Shown: piece after piece, positions 1-11,539 of the stretch
Position numbering within the stretch: the first letter of the stretch is position 1
How the letters are laid out: every line of letters begins with the position of its first letter
DNA from: Acheta domesticus
Taxonomy: Eukaryota > Arthropoda > Insecta > Orthoptera > Gryllidae
NCBI GenBank assembly: GCA_031308135.1
Contig: JAHLJT010003656.1
Coordinates: 71,380,984 to 71,444,983 of the forward strand
Direction: 5' to 3'
Length of the DNA stretch: 64,000 nt
Translations under genes and position numbers: made by a program
Notes under the pieces: generated by a model
The model's database searches: none
Told to the model about the DNA's origin: nothing
The model's input: the letters and a program-made list of their open reading frames with translations, nothing else

Positions 1-930
1 CATGTTTTATATATTTTATTTCATAATAACTAACTAAATACCAAACGAAATAACAATATAATAAGAATCTGATCAAACACTCGCTCCCTCCGTGACTTGG
101 TACGTGGTACGTGTTACATGAAGGGGAATAAATACGGTGCGAAGACGAGATCATGGGTTCAAACGTGACTTCTAACGTTCTTTCGGAAACAACGCATTGA
201 AACTTGAATGACTACTTAGCACTCCAAAATCTGTATCATAAAGCTCAATAACTAAACAGCAGTAAGAATTCTAATGGATAAAATACGCAAATATTATACT
301 TTCATGACAAAGCGCGTGTGGTAAGGAATACCGCAATCGTTGCAGAGTTTGAATTACTGATGTACAACGGTCGATCGGTAGTGTCTAAAATCGTGATCTG
401 AGTGTCATCCGGTTGAAAATATAATGAATGAAGAATAACTATGAGCTCAATAGTGCGACACCAATTATTTACACGAAATCAACAAAAATGTGTGAATGCG
501 GCACTGAGTGCCGCTACGCGCCCGCCGGAGGGTTAACTTTAAATCGTGTCATTTACGTTTCAAAGGACGGAACCAATTAGATTAATCTCCTTTCAAACAC
601 CGAAAACTAATTGGTTTAATCCCTGCGAGTGATAATGAGCCTCCACTGGAGGCACGGTCCCGAAGAATCCCGAATCGACGGTGACCTTCGCCCCGCTTCT
701 CAAGGCCTGCGCGGTTCCGGCACTCCTGCGCCAAACGGGGCGAACGGGTCGGCATCGAGTGTCGACACGCGGAAGAGGCCTCGCGAGGTACCACGATGTC
801 GACACGGCCCACTGGGGCACCCGGCCACCACCGCGAGAGAGCAGCGCCCAAAACGTCAGGCGGCACGCACAGCGAGTTCGCCCACTGAGACAGAGCTGGC
901 TCCAATACTTTGTACGGCCAATAAATTGAA
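1..930. other. AT-rich DNA with an embedded GC-rich block, no gene recognised
   Basis: Mostly AT-rich sequence. Between about 620 and 905 base composition shifts abruptly to GC-rich, and overlapping open frames exist on both strands there (for example 582-995 minus and 629-988 plus). None has a recognisable domain or convincing splice sites. The block ends just before the foldback element starting near 931, so it may be part of an older transposon or an isolated CpG-rich patch. Confidence 0.4.
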
Positions 931-1196
931 CAATAATTATATTTATATTTCTTTCTCCAATTTTTTAAAGACAGTCTTCCTATTTTGATGATCAAAAGGT
1001 TAATAAAAGGCCATCGATTTTAAAATTCAAAATGTAATATAAAAATAAAATTATTTAAAAATTTAAAATTTATGATTAATAAAAAAAACTATTTAAAAAT
1101 TCCACATTTAAAATAGATGGCCTTTTATTAACCTTTTGATCATCAAAAATAGTAAGACTGTTTTAAAAAACAGGACAAAGGAATATAATTAAAATC
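931..1196. repeat. Foldback (inverted-repeat) element, AT-rich MITE type
   Basis: Two arms are reverse complements. The strongest parts are about 961-1030 and 1105-1172, both carrying the string GATGATCAAAAGGTTAATAA followed by AAGGCCATC. Weaker similarity extends the arms outward to roughly 931 and 1196. The centre is A/T-only low complexity and no coding sequence is present. The structure fits a non-autonomous DNA transposon; superfamily and target duplication could not be fixed. Confidence 0.75.
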
Positions 1197-1245
1197 CAAA
1201 GACAGTTCGAAGATATTGAAATTGAATAATAGTTATTTGTGCAGC

Positions 1246-1357
1246 AAGGGCGTCATAAGCGTTCTAATGATCGAGCGCCGACAAAAAGCCTTCGGGCCAA
1301 AGGCTGTAGGACATTTTGTCACCGCTCGATCATTAGAATCAGTTCACGCCCGTAGTA
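1246..1357. repeat. Short inverted repeat (about 30-bp arms)
   Basis: The segment TTCTAATGATCGAGCG near 1260-1276 is mirrored by CGCTCGATCATTAGAA near 1323-1338. A looser outer match pairs GGGCGT at 1249 with ACGCCC at 1351. The inner part also has a small hairpin (AAAGCCTTCGGGCC...AAAGGCT). It is a compact MITE-like hairpin directly next to the larger foldback element. No gene function is inferred. Confidence 0.6.
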
Positions 1358-4104
1358 CATACATACTTGTTTTTACCTTCATTTTATTGATTCAGGTGTA
1401 CTTATTTACTAATTAACTACATTTTAACTTGACTCGGTTTATCTTTTCATATTTCTCTCCCATAATTTTTTTTATGCTTCCCTCCATAAGAGAACATGTA
1501 GCATCATTCAACTGTTTTCGTATTCCCCTCGTAACCACGATCCTTTCGATCCAGGTAAGTAATGCGGTGTATATTGAGATCTTTATCGAAGACAATGTCA
1601 AGCTATAACGTATCAGAATAAAATAAAATAAATTTTTAAGGTGTATCATTAATGCTCCTTCGTACTTTTGAAATAAACAAATCAAAAATGATCTAAAAAT
1701 TGAAAACTTGAGTACTTATATTAAAACATTATCTGTAGAAAATTTTTTAAGCTAATAAAAGTGGGTTGTGTCAAAAACTTCACTGCAGGTCGCTTAGCAG
1801 AAATCATTAAAATCAATTCAATGTACCCGAAGGACAAAATAAAGGATCTTTAAACACTCAAACATTCCATTAAACAATAGCCGAAATTTAAATTAAAAAA
1901 ATTTCAAATTTTTAATGAAGACAATCCTACCAAAAGTAAGAGGGAGCTTCGCGTGAAATGAATTCCCAAGTTGCTTACGCCCAATTCCACTTCTTGTAAC
2001 ATTGCCTGAAAAACTGTAAAATATATATGATTTAACAGATAGTAAATAATGATGTTAAAAATATAACCACTGCCTGAAGGAGAATTCTTGCTGCCAGCTG
2101 ATTTGATTGGTAGTTTACCGAGGTTTCTCAGATGAATACGGACCCAGTTATTAGTTCTACCACAAGCTATTTCCCTAAAATGTAATCTTTAATTTCACTG
2201 AAAAATGGAAAAATTGGAAATAAGGTTCAGAAATAAAATCAAGTAATCGGAAAAGTTAAAATTTGTGTATGTTTTAGTGATAGTTTAGAATATAATAGGA
2301 ATATATCAAGTACGAGGCGCATACTCTTTCAAGCTCTCTTGTGTTCAGTACAATCAAATGAAATTACCTAAAAATAGCTTCTCCAAACTTTGTTTCGTTT
2401 TGAATAAAAATAGAGTTCCAAGTTTTGCCCATTGTCAATATGGTTCGTTGTACCACCGCTTATGATTTTTGAAGTTTCTTTAAGATTTTTGACACCCTAA
2501 ATGGTTTTCGGTATATGTTACATTGGCTCCAGATTTGGTCAGCTGAGAAGGTAATTTTGTTTGACATTCTCAGGATAGAATATTCTCTAAAATGCCTTGC
2601 AGGGCTTTTCCTGATTTTCTCAAACTAGTATTTGTCGTTTTCTTGGGTGCGTTTTTAGACACAATATGTTGGTCGTTAATGTGGGTCGCAGCTTTGATTG
2701 AGTTTAATGAATAGCATTGAAGCTTTTCCTCAATCGATACATGTAAATTGGTCTGTAATTCCCGTTCATGAGGCTCTTGGTCGTAAAAACTCACGACCAC
2801 AAAATAAACGATTTCATTGATGAACATGATTACTAAAAATAAATGCACAGTGATTCTTGTTATTTTAATTTTCAGTTTATTGTATTTCTCGTTATTTTGA
2901 GTGTGGTAATTTTTTAGTTTTGTTGCTTACAACTAACCAAAATAGTATGTACAGCCAAAATAAAATATTATGTGGAATAAAAAGCCTCATGATGAGAATA
3001 AAATATGCAAATACCTGGAAAACAGAATTACCACAGTCATTCTTCCTTCATTACTGTCAAAAATATAATGGGATCATGTACTCTGATTTTTTAAACACAG
3101 ACTGAGCTAGTGAAATGAATGGGTCTATTGAGTCCATTACATACCCCCCAAATTCAATATAATTTATTTTGGATGAGTGGAATAAATTATAAATAATTGC
3201 TAGTGATGAAATTTCAGTCTCGTTTTATACACACTCGTGGAATTTCGCATTTCTTAAATCTTTAAGTATTGAAAGACATTGTTTTTTTAATTTGGGTAAT
3301 TATTTCCAAAAAGATACTTTGGAGGGATCCCGGACTTAAATTTCCCCTTCTCCACGAAACACTTTCTGGATCCGCCCGTGACAGTGCGAGGGAGAGGGGC
3401 GTTTCTGGGATTTGTGGCACATGGGAATTGAGAATTGAACGGGAGCTGGTGATGAGGCTATCTTCACGATCTGACCATCCTAATTGCAGGGAGATTCCAC
3501 AGCTCATCAAAGAGATCCACTTCCTAATTCCGTAAATTTCTTAACGAAGCAACACTAACAAACTTCCATTTCCAACCCCAAGCAAGATGATGGTTTTCGA
3601 TACAGCAGAGTGACCTCTAAGATCCGATTTACACGCTTCCTGGCGAACATGTAAGAAATCGTTCGCCGATTTCAGAGTTTTAGCAAACTCACGTCTTCTG
3701 AAACCGTGAAAGTGACACTGCGCATGCGCGCCTGTTCTAAAACTCCGGAATCGTTCTTCAAAAAGAAGCGTATAAATGAAATCGTTCTTGAAAAAGCAAT
3801 CTATAAATCGTATTTAAAAGTGACACACTAATGTTCATGTAGTGGTTCACTGAGTCTTATTCGATTGGAAGTAAATTAGTCTGATCTACGTGGAAATCGT
3901 CAAACAGGACATAAGTTGGTAAAGTCTTAAGAATCCTGAACAGTCAATCTTTCAAACAAATTTGCGCCATTAGTATGGACTCTTTCAGATGTCGCAAATC
4001 TACGTCGTTGTCCATGTTAACGCCAAGGACAATCCCGTGTACAAGTCTCCATATTTTAGGAAGTTTTGTCTTTTACTTAGTAAAGAGCATTTTTAATGTA
4101 TTTA
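1358..4104. other. AT-rich non-coding stretch, no gene recognised
   Basis: No open frame resembles a gene. A short block at 3320-3500 is less AT-rich and contains GGATCC-centred sequence of the sort seen at the ends of other repeats here (20283 and 50315), so it is probably repeat-derived. The segment 3620-3830 has internally repetitive CGTTC and AAATCG motifs but no clear arms. Confidence 0.4.
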
Positions 4105-4190
4105 CTCAAAGCCGCACCAACACCAATGGTCATTACAGACTGCAATAATGAACATTGATGGATGCGACTTTAAATAAATAAATTTAAAAA
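4105..4190 (+). mobile_element. Tail fragment of a family-A SINE
   Basis: The segment with AATGGTCATTACAG near 4120 and GATGCGACTTTAAATAAA near 4160 resembles the 3' tail of the two longer family-A copies at 7056-7270 and 45168-45370, which carry TGATGCGACCTTAAATAA in the same place. The tRNA-like head is absent, so this is a 5'-truncated or decayed copy. Confidence 0.4.
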
Positions 4191-4226
4191 TTCTGTTGAC
4201 TAAGTAGAACACTACAATAAATTTTT

Positions 4227-4754
4227 GGTGCAATATAAAGATTTCATTAGTAAATGCGTAAGTAATATTCATAACTAAATGTGTTATTATTTTAATACCA
4301 CTTTCTGTGTATAAAAAAGCTTCTTACATAATGAGACTGTTCCATTCCTGAAATTAAAACCAAAAGTGTTTAAATATACATATACAATCGCTTTTTCTAT
4401 CTGATTTTTCTTACCGCTTCTCCCTACCGGCCAATAATACGCTGCGACTCATTTACCTTAGAAGGCGGTGTTTATCGATAGCTGTGTTGACGTGCAATAA
4501 ACCGCATATGTACTATAACATAACCTTTTGGATTTGAACTCTGTTGGACGTAATTTCATTCGTGCAAAAGTCTTATAAATACCACTTGTGCTTTGGAAAT
4601 TCGCAGATAAATCCCGTCCTCGCTTCTTGAGTCAGGGATTTATCGACAATTTCCAAAGCACTCGTAGTACTACCTACGATAAGCTACTCATCAGTCATTT
4701 GAGAGCAAGGACGTGAATCTAAACGAGAGGTAAAAACGAGAGAAAAAAAGTCTT
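4227..4754. repeat. First copy of a ~0.53-0.58 kb tandem duplication
   Basis: This stretch and the following one are diverged tandem copies. Both open with GGTGCAATAT(A/G)AAGATTTCATT and both contain AATTAAAACCAAAAGTGTTT, a GTTGACGTGCAATAAACC block, and a closing GTGAATCTAAACGA. Within this copy an almost perfect hairpin pairs 4588-4615 with 4635-4661 (GTGCTTTGGAAATT against AATTTCCAAAGCAC). No coding potential is seen. The pair sits about 100 bp upstream of the first recognised exon. Confidence 0.8.
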
Positions 4755-5331
4755 GGTGCAATATGAAGATTTCATTTGTAAATGCTTAACTAATATTCAT
4801 AACTAAATGCGTCATTCTTTTAATATCACTTTCCCTGTATAATAAAGCTTCTAACTTAATGAGATTATTCCATTCGTGAAATTAAAACCAAAAGTGTTTA
4901 ACAATATTTATAAAATCGCTTTTCTATCTGATTTCTCTCACCATTTCTCCCCACTGGCCAATAACAAGCTGCGGCTCATCTGTCTTAGAAGGTGATATTT
5001 ATCGATTGCTATGTTGACGTGCAATAAACCACGTATGTACTACAACATAACCTCTAATTTTAACATTCTGGTAGTTATTTTCAATATTTGGCACATTTTG
5101 GAACTCTGTTGAACGTAATTTCATTCTTGGAATAGTCATATAAATACCACTCGTGCTTTGGAAATTGTCAGATAAATCCCGTCCTCGCTTTGCGAGTCAG
5201 GGATTTATCGACAATTTCCAAAGCACTCATCACTACTATCCATGATAAAGTCCTATCAGTACTATCTATGATAAAGCTACTCATCTGTCATTTGAGAGCA
5301 AGGAAGTGAATCTAAACGAAGGGAAAAAGCT
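4755..5331. repeat. Second copy of the tandem duplication
   Basis: It begins 528 bp after the start of the first copy. It has the same order of blocks plus an extra segment of about 50 bp near 5050-5098 (TTTTAACATTCTGG onward) that copy one lacks. The internal hairpin is kept: 5153-5180 pairs with 5200-5225. Substitutions are spread throughout, so the duplication is not recent. It could be two units of a satellite or a duplicated foldback element. Confidence 0.8.
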
Positions 5332-5432
5332 GTAATAATAATACTTCGTTACATTTTAAAACACAAGGACATTGATCATTTCTGCGTCGAAGTGCTTTGT
5401 GAATCGTTGAGGACGTGGCGCTGTGTCCGCAG

Positions 5433-5602
5433 CAGTCACGGGCAAGAGCTCCTTCCTCACGGGCTTCGGGCTGGGCTTCCTGGCGTTCGCGCTCAAGAAG
5501 CTCCTGCTGCCCATCATCATCGGCGGGCAGATCGTCAAGTCGGTGCTCATCGCCATGTTCCTGCCCTCCATTCTGGGCGGCCTTGGGAAGCTCGTCGGCA
5601 AG
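5433..5602 (+). CDS. Internal exon of an insect gene with a hydrophobic hairpin domain (exon a)
   Basis: This is the first recognised exon of the only well-supported gene. It runs from a tandem NAGNAG acceptor (CAGCAG at 5430-5435, so it begins at 5433 or 5436) to the donor AAG|GTGAGTGA at 5603. The first two bases complete a codon from an unseen upstream exon; 56 whole codons follow, ending in phase 0. The peptide has two hydrophobic stretches separated by a Lys pair (FLAFALKKLLLPIIIGGQIV, then SVLIAMFLPSILGGLGKLVG). That suggests a membrane-inserted hairpin, loosely like the hydrophobic core of insect Osiris (DUF1676) proteins. I do not claim membership of that family and do not recognise the gene by name. 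GC-rich wobble positions stand out against AT-rich flanks. The start-codon exon was not found. Confidence 0.85.
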
Positions 5603-6710
5603 GTGAGTGACCGAAGGAAAGAGTAGTCTCACGCTCGAGAGTGACGAGATTGAACCCAGACGCCCTGGGACGCCGAGTAGGGAACTGTTTGGCGAAAGTT
5701 TCGGACGTTAAATGGTAACCTTCAGCTCTGGAAAAGGATCCGAAATATCAGCCGCAACTTAGCCGAACCAGAACGCAACGCAGCACATCACTCGCTCAGT
5801 CGAGAGTTAAAAAGTGAAGACGTTGCTGCGACCGAGCTGGCAAAACAATGAGATAATTACTCCATTCGAACTGACTACTTGAATAAATCAATTGGTAAAT
5901 TGCAGAATATAATCAAATAATTATTATCTAAAAATATGACGCCAGGAAAGTGAATTTAAAATTTATTACACAGTTAGTCAGCGATTAAACCAATTAAGAT
6001 ATATAAGAGCGTCTAAATTGTTCCATTGGGTCGAATTGCAAGGTTGTAAGGTAATACTTAGGGCCGATTTTAAACAATGTCTATAGCTCTATATTTTGGG
6101 ATCTAAATAACTGCTGTCAACTAATTAGGTTTTGTTTTGAGATTGTAAAATACACAGAACTCTCGATATTTCTGCAATGAATAATTCGAAAGTTTGTATT
6201 CTTTAGCACCAAAATACCAGTTGTTGAAAGTTAAGTGTAGTTCGAATAAATTGGAGATTATTTAAATTTAAGTATAACATTTAGAATATTAAAACTAAAT
6301 TTAAAATTAAGAAATCAGTTATTGATAATTGAATTTGAACTTTAGATTATTAAACTGATTATTGAAGGTTACATTCAGAGCATTCTAGGGAAGAATTTAC
6401 TAGGAGAAAGTTTTCATCAGTGTTGTCGAGGTCGATGCCACGAGCGGGAGTCCGTCACATGATTGACACGACGAAATCACCCCTCCACGCAGTTCATTAC
6501 CCCACCACCAGAGACAACGCCATCCCAATTGTAAAACGACGGAGTTCCTAATAGTTCCCTTTCCCGATGCTAGTTGCGCAGAGAAGCTCGTGGCATGGCA
6601 CGATGTCACAACGCGTGCCACTACCACCAGTAGCAGACCTTGACACCACCGGTTTTCATATTACGCTGAGTTGAGTGTGAATTTGAAATTGTGTCAACGA
6701 CGCCCCCCAG
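5603..6710 (+). other. Intron 1 of the plus-strand gene (1108 bp)
   Basis: It is bounded by GTGAGT and CCCCCCAG and is phase 0. The middle is AT-rich. Around 6410-6660 a less AT-rich patch carries GATGCCACGAGC and, inverted, GCTCGTGGCATGG, so it may be a decayed inverted-repeat element. The polypyrimidine tract before the acceptor is C-only (CGCCCCCCAG). Confidence 0.75.
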
Positions 6711-7018
6711 GGCGTGTCGACGTTCGCGTCGGCGTCGGGCTCGTCGGGCGGACTGTCGGGCCCGCTGTCGGGGTCGCTGGGCGGCGGCGCGGGCGGCGTC
6801 GACGACTTCGGCGACTTCAAGGAGCCCGGCGGCGCGGGCTACGGCGACGCCGACGCGGCCGGCACCGACGCCGCCTTCGCCAACGCCTTCGCCTACCCGG
6901 ACGCGCCGCAGTACGGCGTGAACGGCGTGAGCCAGCCCGGCAACGCGGCGGTCGCCAACTCCATCAGCCGGTCGCCGCTGCTCGGCGGCGGCGCCACCGC
7001 GGTCTACGTGCCTGGGCG
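6711..7018 (+). CDS. Internal exon encoding a Gly/Ala/Ser-rich linker (exon b)
   Basis: This exon continues exon a in phase 0 (LVGK then GVSTFASAS). It runs 102 codons plus two bases to the donor CG|GTGAGTGAGG at 7019, leaving phase 2. The peptide is low complexity: a Gly/Ser-rich start, an acidic DDFGDFKEPGGAGYGD stretch, a Ala/Asp/Tyr-rich middle, then NAAVANSISRSPLLGGG and VYVPG. No folded domain is evident; a flexible extracellular or lumenal spacer between the hydrophobic hairpin and the C-terminal module is an inference. GC content is near 70 percent. The other two frames are also open because of the composition, but only this frame joins both neighbours. Confidence 0.85.
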
Positions 7019-7055
7019 GTGAGTGAGGTTGCTTGGATTGTCAAAGGCTGGGGGT

Positions 7056-7270
7056 GTCGGCCCCGTGGCCGAGATCGCTAAAACAGTAGTGTGTTAGTGA
7101 TCTTGGACCATGGAATCACGGGTTCGAGGCCCACCTCGGGCATGGTTATATGTGTTCGTCCTTTCACCCCCTATCATCGTCATATCGTTTCATCCTCATA
7201 CCATAACGTTACATCCGATAGTGGTCGCTAATGTCCTAGTAGTTGATGCGACCTTAAATAACAAAGAAAA
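7056..7270 (+). mobile_element. Family-A SINE, tRNA-derived, near full length
   Basis: The head reads CGTGGCCGAGATCGCTAA (tRNA-Ser-like box A), and GGGTTCGAGGCCC supplies a box B about 50 bp later. A body of about 140 bp follows, ending in TGATGCGACCTTAAATAA. The minus-strand copy at 45168-45370 matches it along its whole length. No coding capacity; mobilisation by a LINE is the usual mode for such elements. Confidence 0.8.
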
Positions 7271-7494
7271 GGGCTGGGTGTCCCTCGGTTGCATTGATTA
7301 TTTCGTGTTTCCCGACGCGTCAACTATTATGGTCATTTTTCTCGTACGTGTAGCGCAAGTTTTATATCATGGAAGGCGGCGGCATTTTCCCCCTGAATGG
7401 GAGATTCAGCGCCTTACTACACGACTGCTTGCGAGTTTTTCCTCAACCGTGTATCTCTCACCAGCGGAGCCCTGCCACAGCCTAGACAAGCTCT

Positions 7495-7886
7495 AAGCTT
7501 ACGACTAGTGTCTCGTCATGTACGGAAGTGAAAAATGCATGTAACTGCGTGAATGTGTGTTTGTGTGTGCGTGTGTGTAAGTAAGGAGTAAGGAAAAGAC
7601 AAGGAAGAGGAAAAAAAGCTTGTGGGGGTCCGTGGCTCGTTTGCTAGGTATTGCTCCTGGAATTTTCCAGGTATTGATTGGAGAAACCATGGAAAATTAC
7701 CGATCAGAGCAGCCGGCAGCTGGAATTGTCCTCCAGGCAGCAGCTGAATTCTACCTAGATATCCAGCGAATGTCGAAAATTCTGCTACTGTCGGAACTCG
7801 AACCCTATAACTTATAACCTTAGAACTTATAACCCTAGAGGCACATCAGTTGATGCTCTGAGCAACTCAGTCGGTGGATGCCTCGA
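7495..7886 (-). mobile_element. Family-B SINE, minus strand, 3'-truncated
   Basis: Read on the minus strand it has the family-B order: degenerate tRNA-like head at about 7886, AGTTCCGACAG, a TCTAGGTAGAATTCAGCTGC block, the GGAGGACAATTCCAGC block, GGTTTCTCC, and a (CA)-rich CACACACAAACACA tract at 7555-7580. The terminal 150 bp seen in copies such as 13420-13960 are missing. Confidence 0.75.
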
Positions 7887-10799
7887 ATATTTGCAGAGAA
7901 TATTCATTTATCGGCTCTTCAAGACGTACGAAAAGTTTCGGGAAATTTATAGTTTTCTAGCAACTGGTAGTCTGCCAGCGTTGTCAGTAATTTGTTCTTC
8001 CATTTTAGCCGCCAGTGACTGCCAATGACCATTGACAATATCAGAAATATTCATCAAATACTTGAGGCATTCCTTAGCGAAGAAAATATGGGATCTGATT
8101 AAGACCAGACTGTCAGTGTGTTTAATTTGGACGAGCTTTTTGTCAGCGTTATTTAACAAGTCGCAAGTTCAGCAATTTCACTGTGGATTTCACTTGCCCT
8201 TCAGAAATCCACCCACCCCAGACTGATCGAACGCGTATTTGGAGGGTTGAGTGGTTAACATGGTACCCAATGACCTACGCAGTAAGTGTGGAGTTGCGAA
8301 CTATTCGCTCACGTTTGCGTAGCGATTGAACTCCGCTGTCCTCGACCAACACGGACTGGACCAAATCGTTGGTCTTACTTTGTAGGTACGACACATCACG
8401 ATTGTCTGTGTTGCATATCACTGTTTTTAAATAAATGCAGTTGTTTCGTTTTCGCCGAGTTTTTCCAAACTGTTTTATTTTCTTACTTAAGGGAGGAAAC
8501 TATTTTTGCTTCCGTCTTAGTTTTGCGATTTTTATTTTCAGAATTTATTTTATTGTAGAGATCATTCGACGGCGAGACGCGAATAATTACTAATATCCCT
8601 GCATCTACGATACAGTTTAAGACAAATTGGTGAGTGGCAAGATTCACATGGAAAATTGATTTTTTGCTACAAATACAGCCAATAACTTCCTGATTCCGGA
8701 CTGGAACATTGTGAAGTGGAGAAGTACTACCTTCTCCCATAACTGGTATGCTACAGTGAGAAAGGCGTGCATGGTCAGAATGAGGGAGATTCAAGTTCTT
8801 CAATCTTACTATGTCAAATATTTCTAAATGTGGCATTTCACAACTTTGCCGTAGAATTTATTAATTTTGAGTGTAAAGGACTAAATACTAAAGCTGATAA
8901 TGCTTTCGATTATTCTTGTCGCGGGAACGGTTTATGTTAAATGTCATTCAGATATATTCACAAAGCTATTATTATTATCATTATTATTAACCATAATTAA
9001 TCGCTTTTGAATTGCTCTTCTTCTTCGGCATATAGTTGCTAAGAAGAATGTATGTACACACATACATACACACAAAAACTAGCGTCCCAGTCATTGGCCA
9101 CTGAGGCACCAAAATGTTTTAATGAAGTGATGAGAATGTGGGTATTCGGTGTGATATTTCAAGTATTTTTCTGAAGAGAGTTTTACAATTGTTGGTTAAA
9201 ATAGTGCTAGCATATTTGATTCTAAATAATAGTTGTTACATAACCTCCAGAAATAAGCCCATAAAGTTTGTGGCATGATGTAGTATCGACAGTTTTTGTT
9301 CTGTTCTTCCCTATTGGATCTCGAGACGATTTAATATCAAGCTTTTTGGGTTGAATCAATACCACTCTCCCCAGAAATAAACTCGCCGTTCTCCCCCTTA
9401 CTCGAAATCAAGAATTGATATTCTGTTTAAAACCGGTTAGTTTTTCTAAACATATTCCATCTGCAATAAAGTCTCACTAACGCGGCATTAATGAATGTAT
9501 TTCGAATTTTCACGTACTCTTAAAAACATTATTTCTATTGATCTCTTCTGGATAGATAATAAAATCTAACCTATAATGTTGTTCAAATATAAGTGATAAA
9601 CTTCAATAATTCAAAATTGAGAAAATATATTTTTGCTAGTCATTGTTCCATAATCAGCTGCTATGAACATATTTCTTCATGAGAATGAAAGGTTCTGTAA
9701 GATATCCCATAAAACTAGCATAATAAAAAGAGTGTATATTTCTAAAACAAATTTAAATATTTGTTTCTTATTGTTTTGATGTTAATGTTCTAGGATGTTA
9801 ATAAATATGATTGTTATTTTCTACCATGTGCCTATATTGTGATCGCAGTACTTTATTTTTTACGTATAGGTCTACATTCAGTGTGAAACAAATCTTAATT
9901 GGTGTAAACCGAAGTATGGCAACGTTTTTACAGTTAATGCACGAGAATGAATATGCACGCTCTTCCCCTAGGTAATCACTTACTATTCTGCTACTTTTAC
10001 ACGATTTGTTTCAAATAATCCTCTCAGATTTTCTGCAATTACAATCCACAATATTTCGTGATTGTTGTACAAGATTCAGTATTTACATTAAGTGAATTTT
10101 TTATTTGTGCTTTGTGCCAAGTTTTGAGGTTATTCTCGCTTTGTCAAGAAGCTTCTTTATTGATTGCTATTCAAAGTCAATCGATTTCAAAGGACGATTA
10201 GAGATGGTTCAGTTAGCATAAACAAACCTAATTTTATGAGCGACATTTATTTCAAAATAAGTTACTGTATTTCAGAACTCCTTTTTTCCTTATTCTTCTT
10301 CATTTTCTTTTTCTTGCTATTATTCTTCACCATTGAAGGATTATAGCAAAATTTTCTCATTTTAAAAATCCCAGCGTCATTTCCGTGGGGATCCTGGCGA
10401 TCTTTCGAATCAAAATATGCCATCAACAACGCATACCCTCCTATCATTTGACATGTTCATCCAATTCATTTTTTCTACTGGACACTTTCTCTCTTATTTC
10501 CTGAGTGACGTATTCGTATCTTAGTTTCCCTGAGAATTCACTTGCGAACATTTATTCTCAGCTTGTTCATTTTTGCAGTATCGAGGATTTCTTGGATCTC
10601 CACAGTATTAGAACTACAAACTGCAGTATCGGAACTGCTGTAATTGAGCTACAAACCCATCACAAACTAATCCAAGTATAAGCCTATACATTCTCATTCC
10701 AGACACTCGGCTTTGAATCAAGGAATGGTAATTAGTCATTGCCACCTTTCAAATATACATGGTCTGTGAAGAACCACTTTTAATTTTTACTTTTGGCTA
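7887..10799. other. AT-rich intronic DNA, no gene recognised
   Basis: Open frames here (for example 7947-8159 minus and 8483-8836 minus) lack recognisable domains and splice context. Short simple repeats occur at 8965-8990 (ATT) and 9050-9075 (ACATAC). Nothing else stands out. Confidence 0.35.
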
Positions 10800-11060
10800 C
10801 AGCTTACGCAGCAGAGAGACATTTATATAATGCTGCGCGAAAACGGTAAATTTTCAGTAGAAAAAATCTTATTACAGGGCCGTGGTGACGAAAAAGTGGA
10901 TAAATCCAGTTGCTAAATTTAGATTAAAAATACTCTAATACGTGGTGTAGCCAGAATCCATGTTTTGTAGGTAACGAAAAATCGAATGACGTCAAAACAT
11001 CTGTCGTGTGTCCGTCCGTCCGTGTACAATGCAAGTGGCTAAACCGTTCAAACGATTTTT
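10800..11060 (+). repeat. Dispersed repeat C, copy 1
   Basis: It shares an ordered series of blocks with 29155-29430: GCGCGAAAACGGTAAA, then GCCGTGGTGACGAAAAAGTGG, then AATCCATGTTTTGT, then CAAAACATCTG, then CGTCCGTCCGT-type sequence, then AAACCGTTCAAACGATTTT. Both copies are diverged and neither has a coherent reading frame. The nature of the element is unknown. Confidence 0.65.
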
Positions 11061-11539
11061 CCCAAAATTGATATTCCCCACTTGATCTGGCTGTTATCGC
11101 GGCCCCTTGAATTGAAGCTATATTTGAAATTTGTGGGTACTGTACATGTAGCCCCTGGGACATTTTCCAAAATTTTAAAGAAACAGCTGCATCGTTTGTT
11201 ATTAAATTTTATTGGATTAAATTTTAGTGTAAAGAACGTTGAAGAAAATGGTGCAGGTCTCATTTTCGTTTAAAAATGTTTTTCGAAAATTGAAAAAATT
11301 TAAAGCTTTTTCGACGTCTTCCTACAACCATAATTATGAAGATAGATTTTAAAATAAGGTCATGTACAGTTTTTCAAACATTTAAGTACTTTTCGCATAA
11401 TTTTGCATGAAAACATGGGCGAGAAAGTACGTGCTGTTTTGGCCCCACTAGTTGTTATCAGCGAAACAAATCTCTCTCTGAAGAATTCTGTTCTACACAG
11501 CAGGAACTTTTATGAGAGTCGTCGAAGCCACATATTCCT

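Noticed and set aside
3262..3535. Overlapping 82- and 88-residue frames, considered as the missing first exon
   Set aside because: No signal peptide, no matching phase-1 donor, and GGATCC-rich repeat-like sequence.
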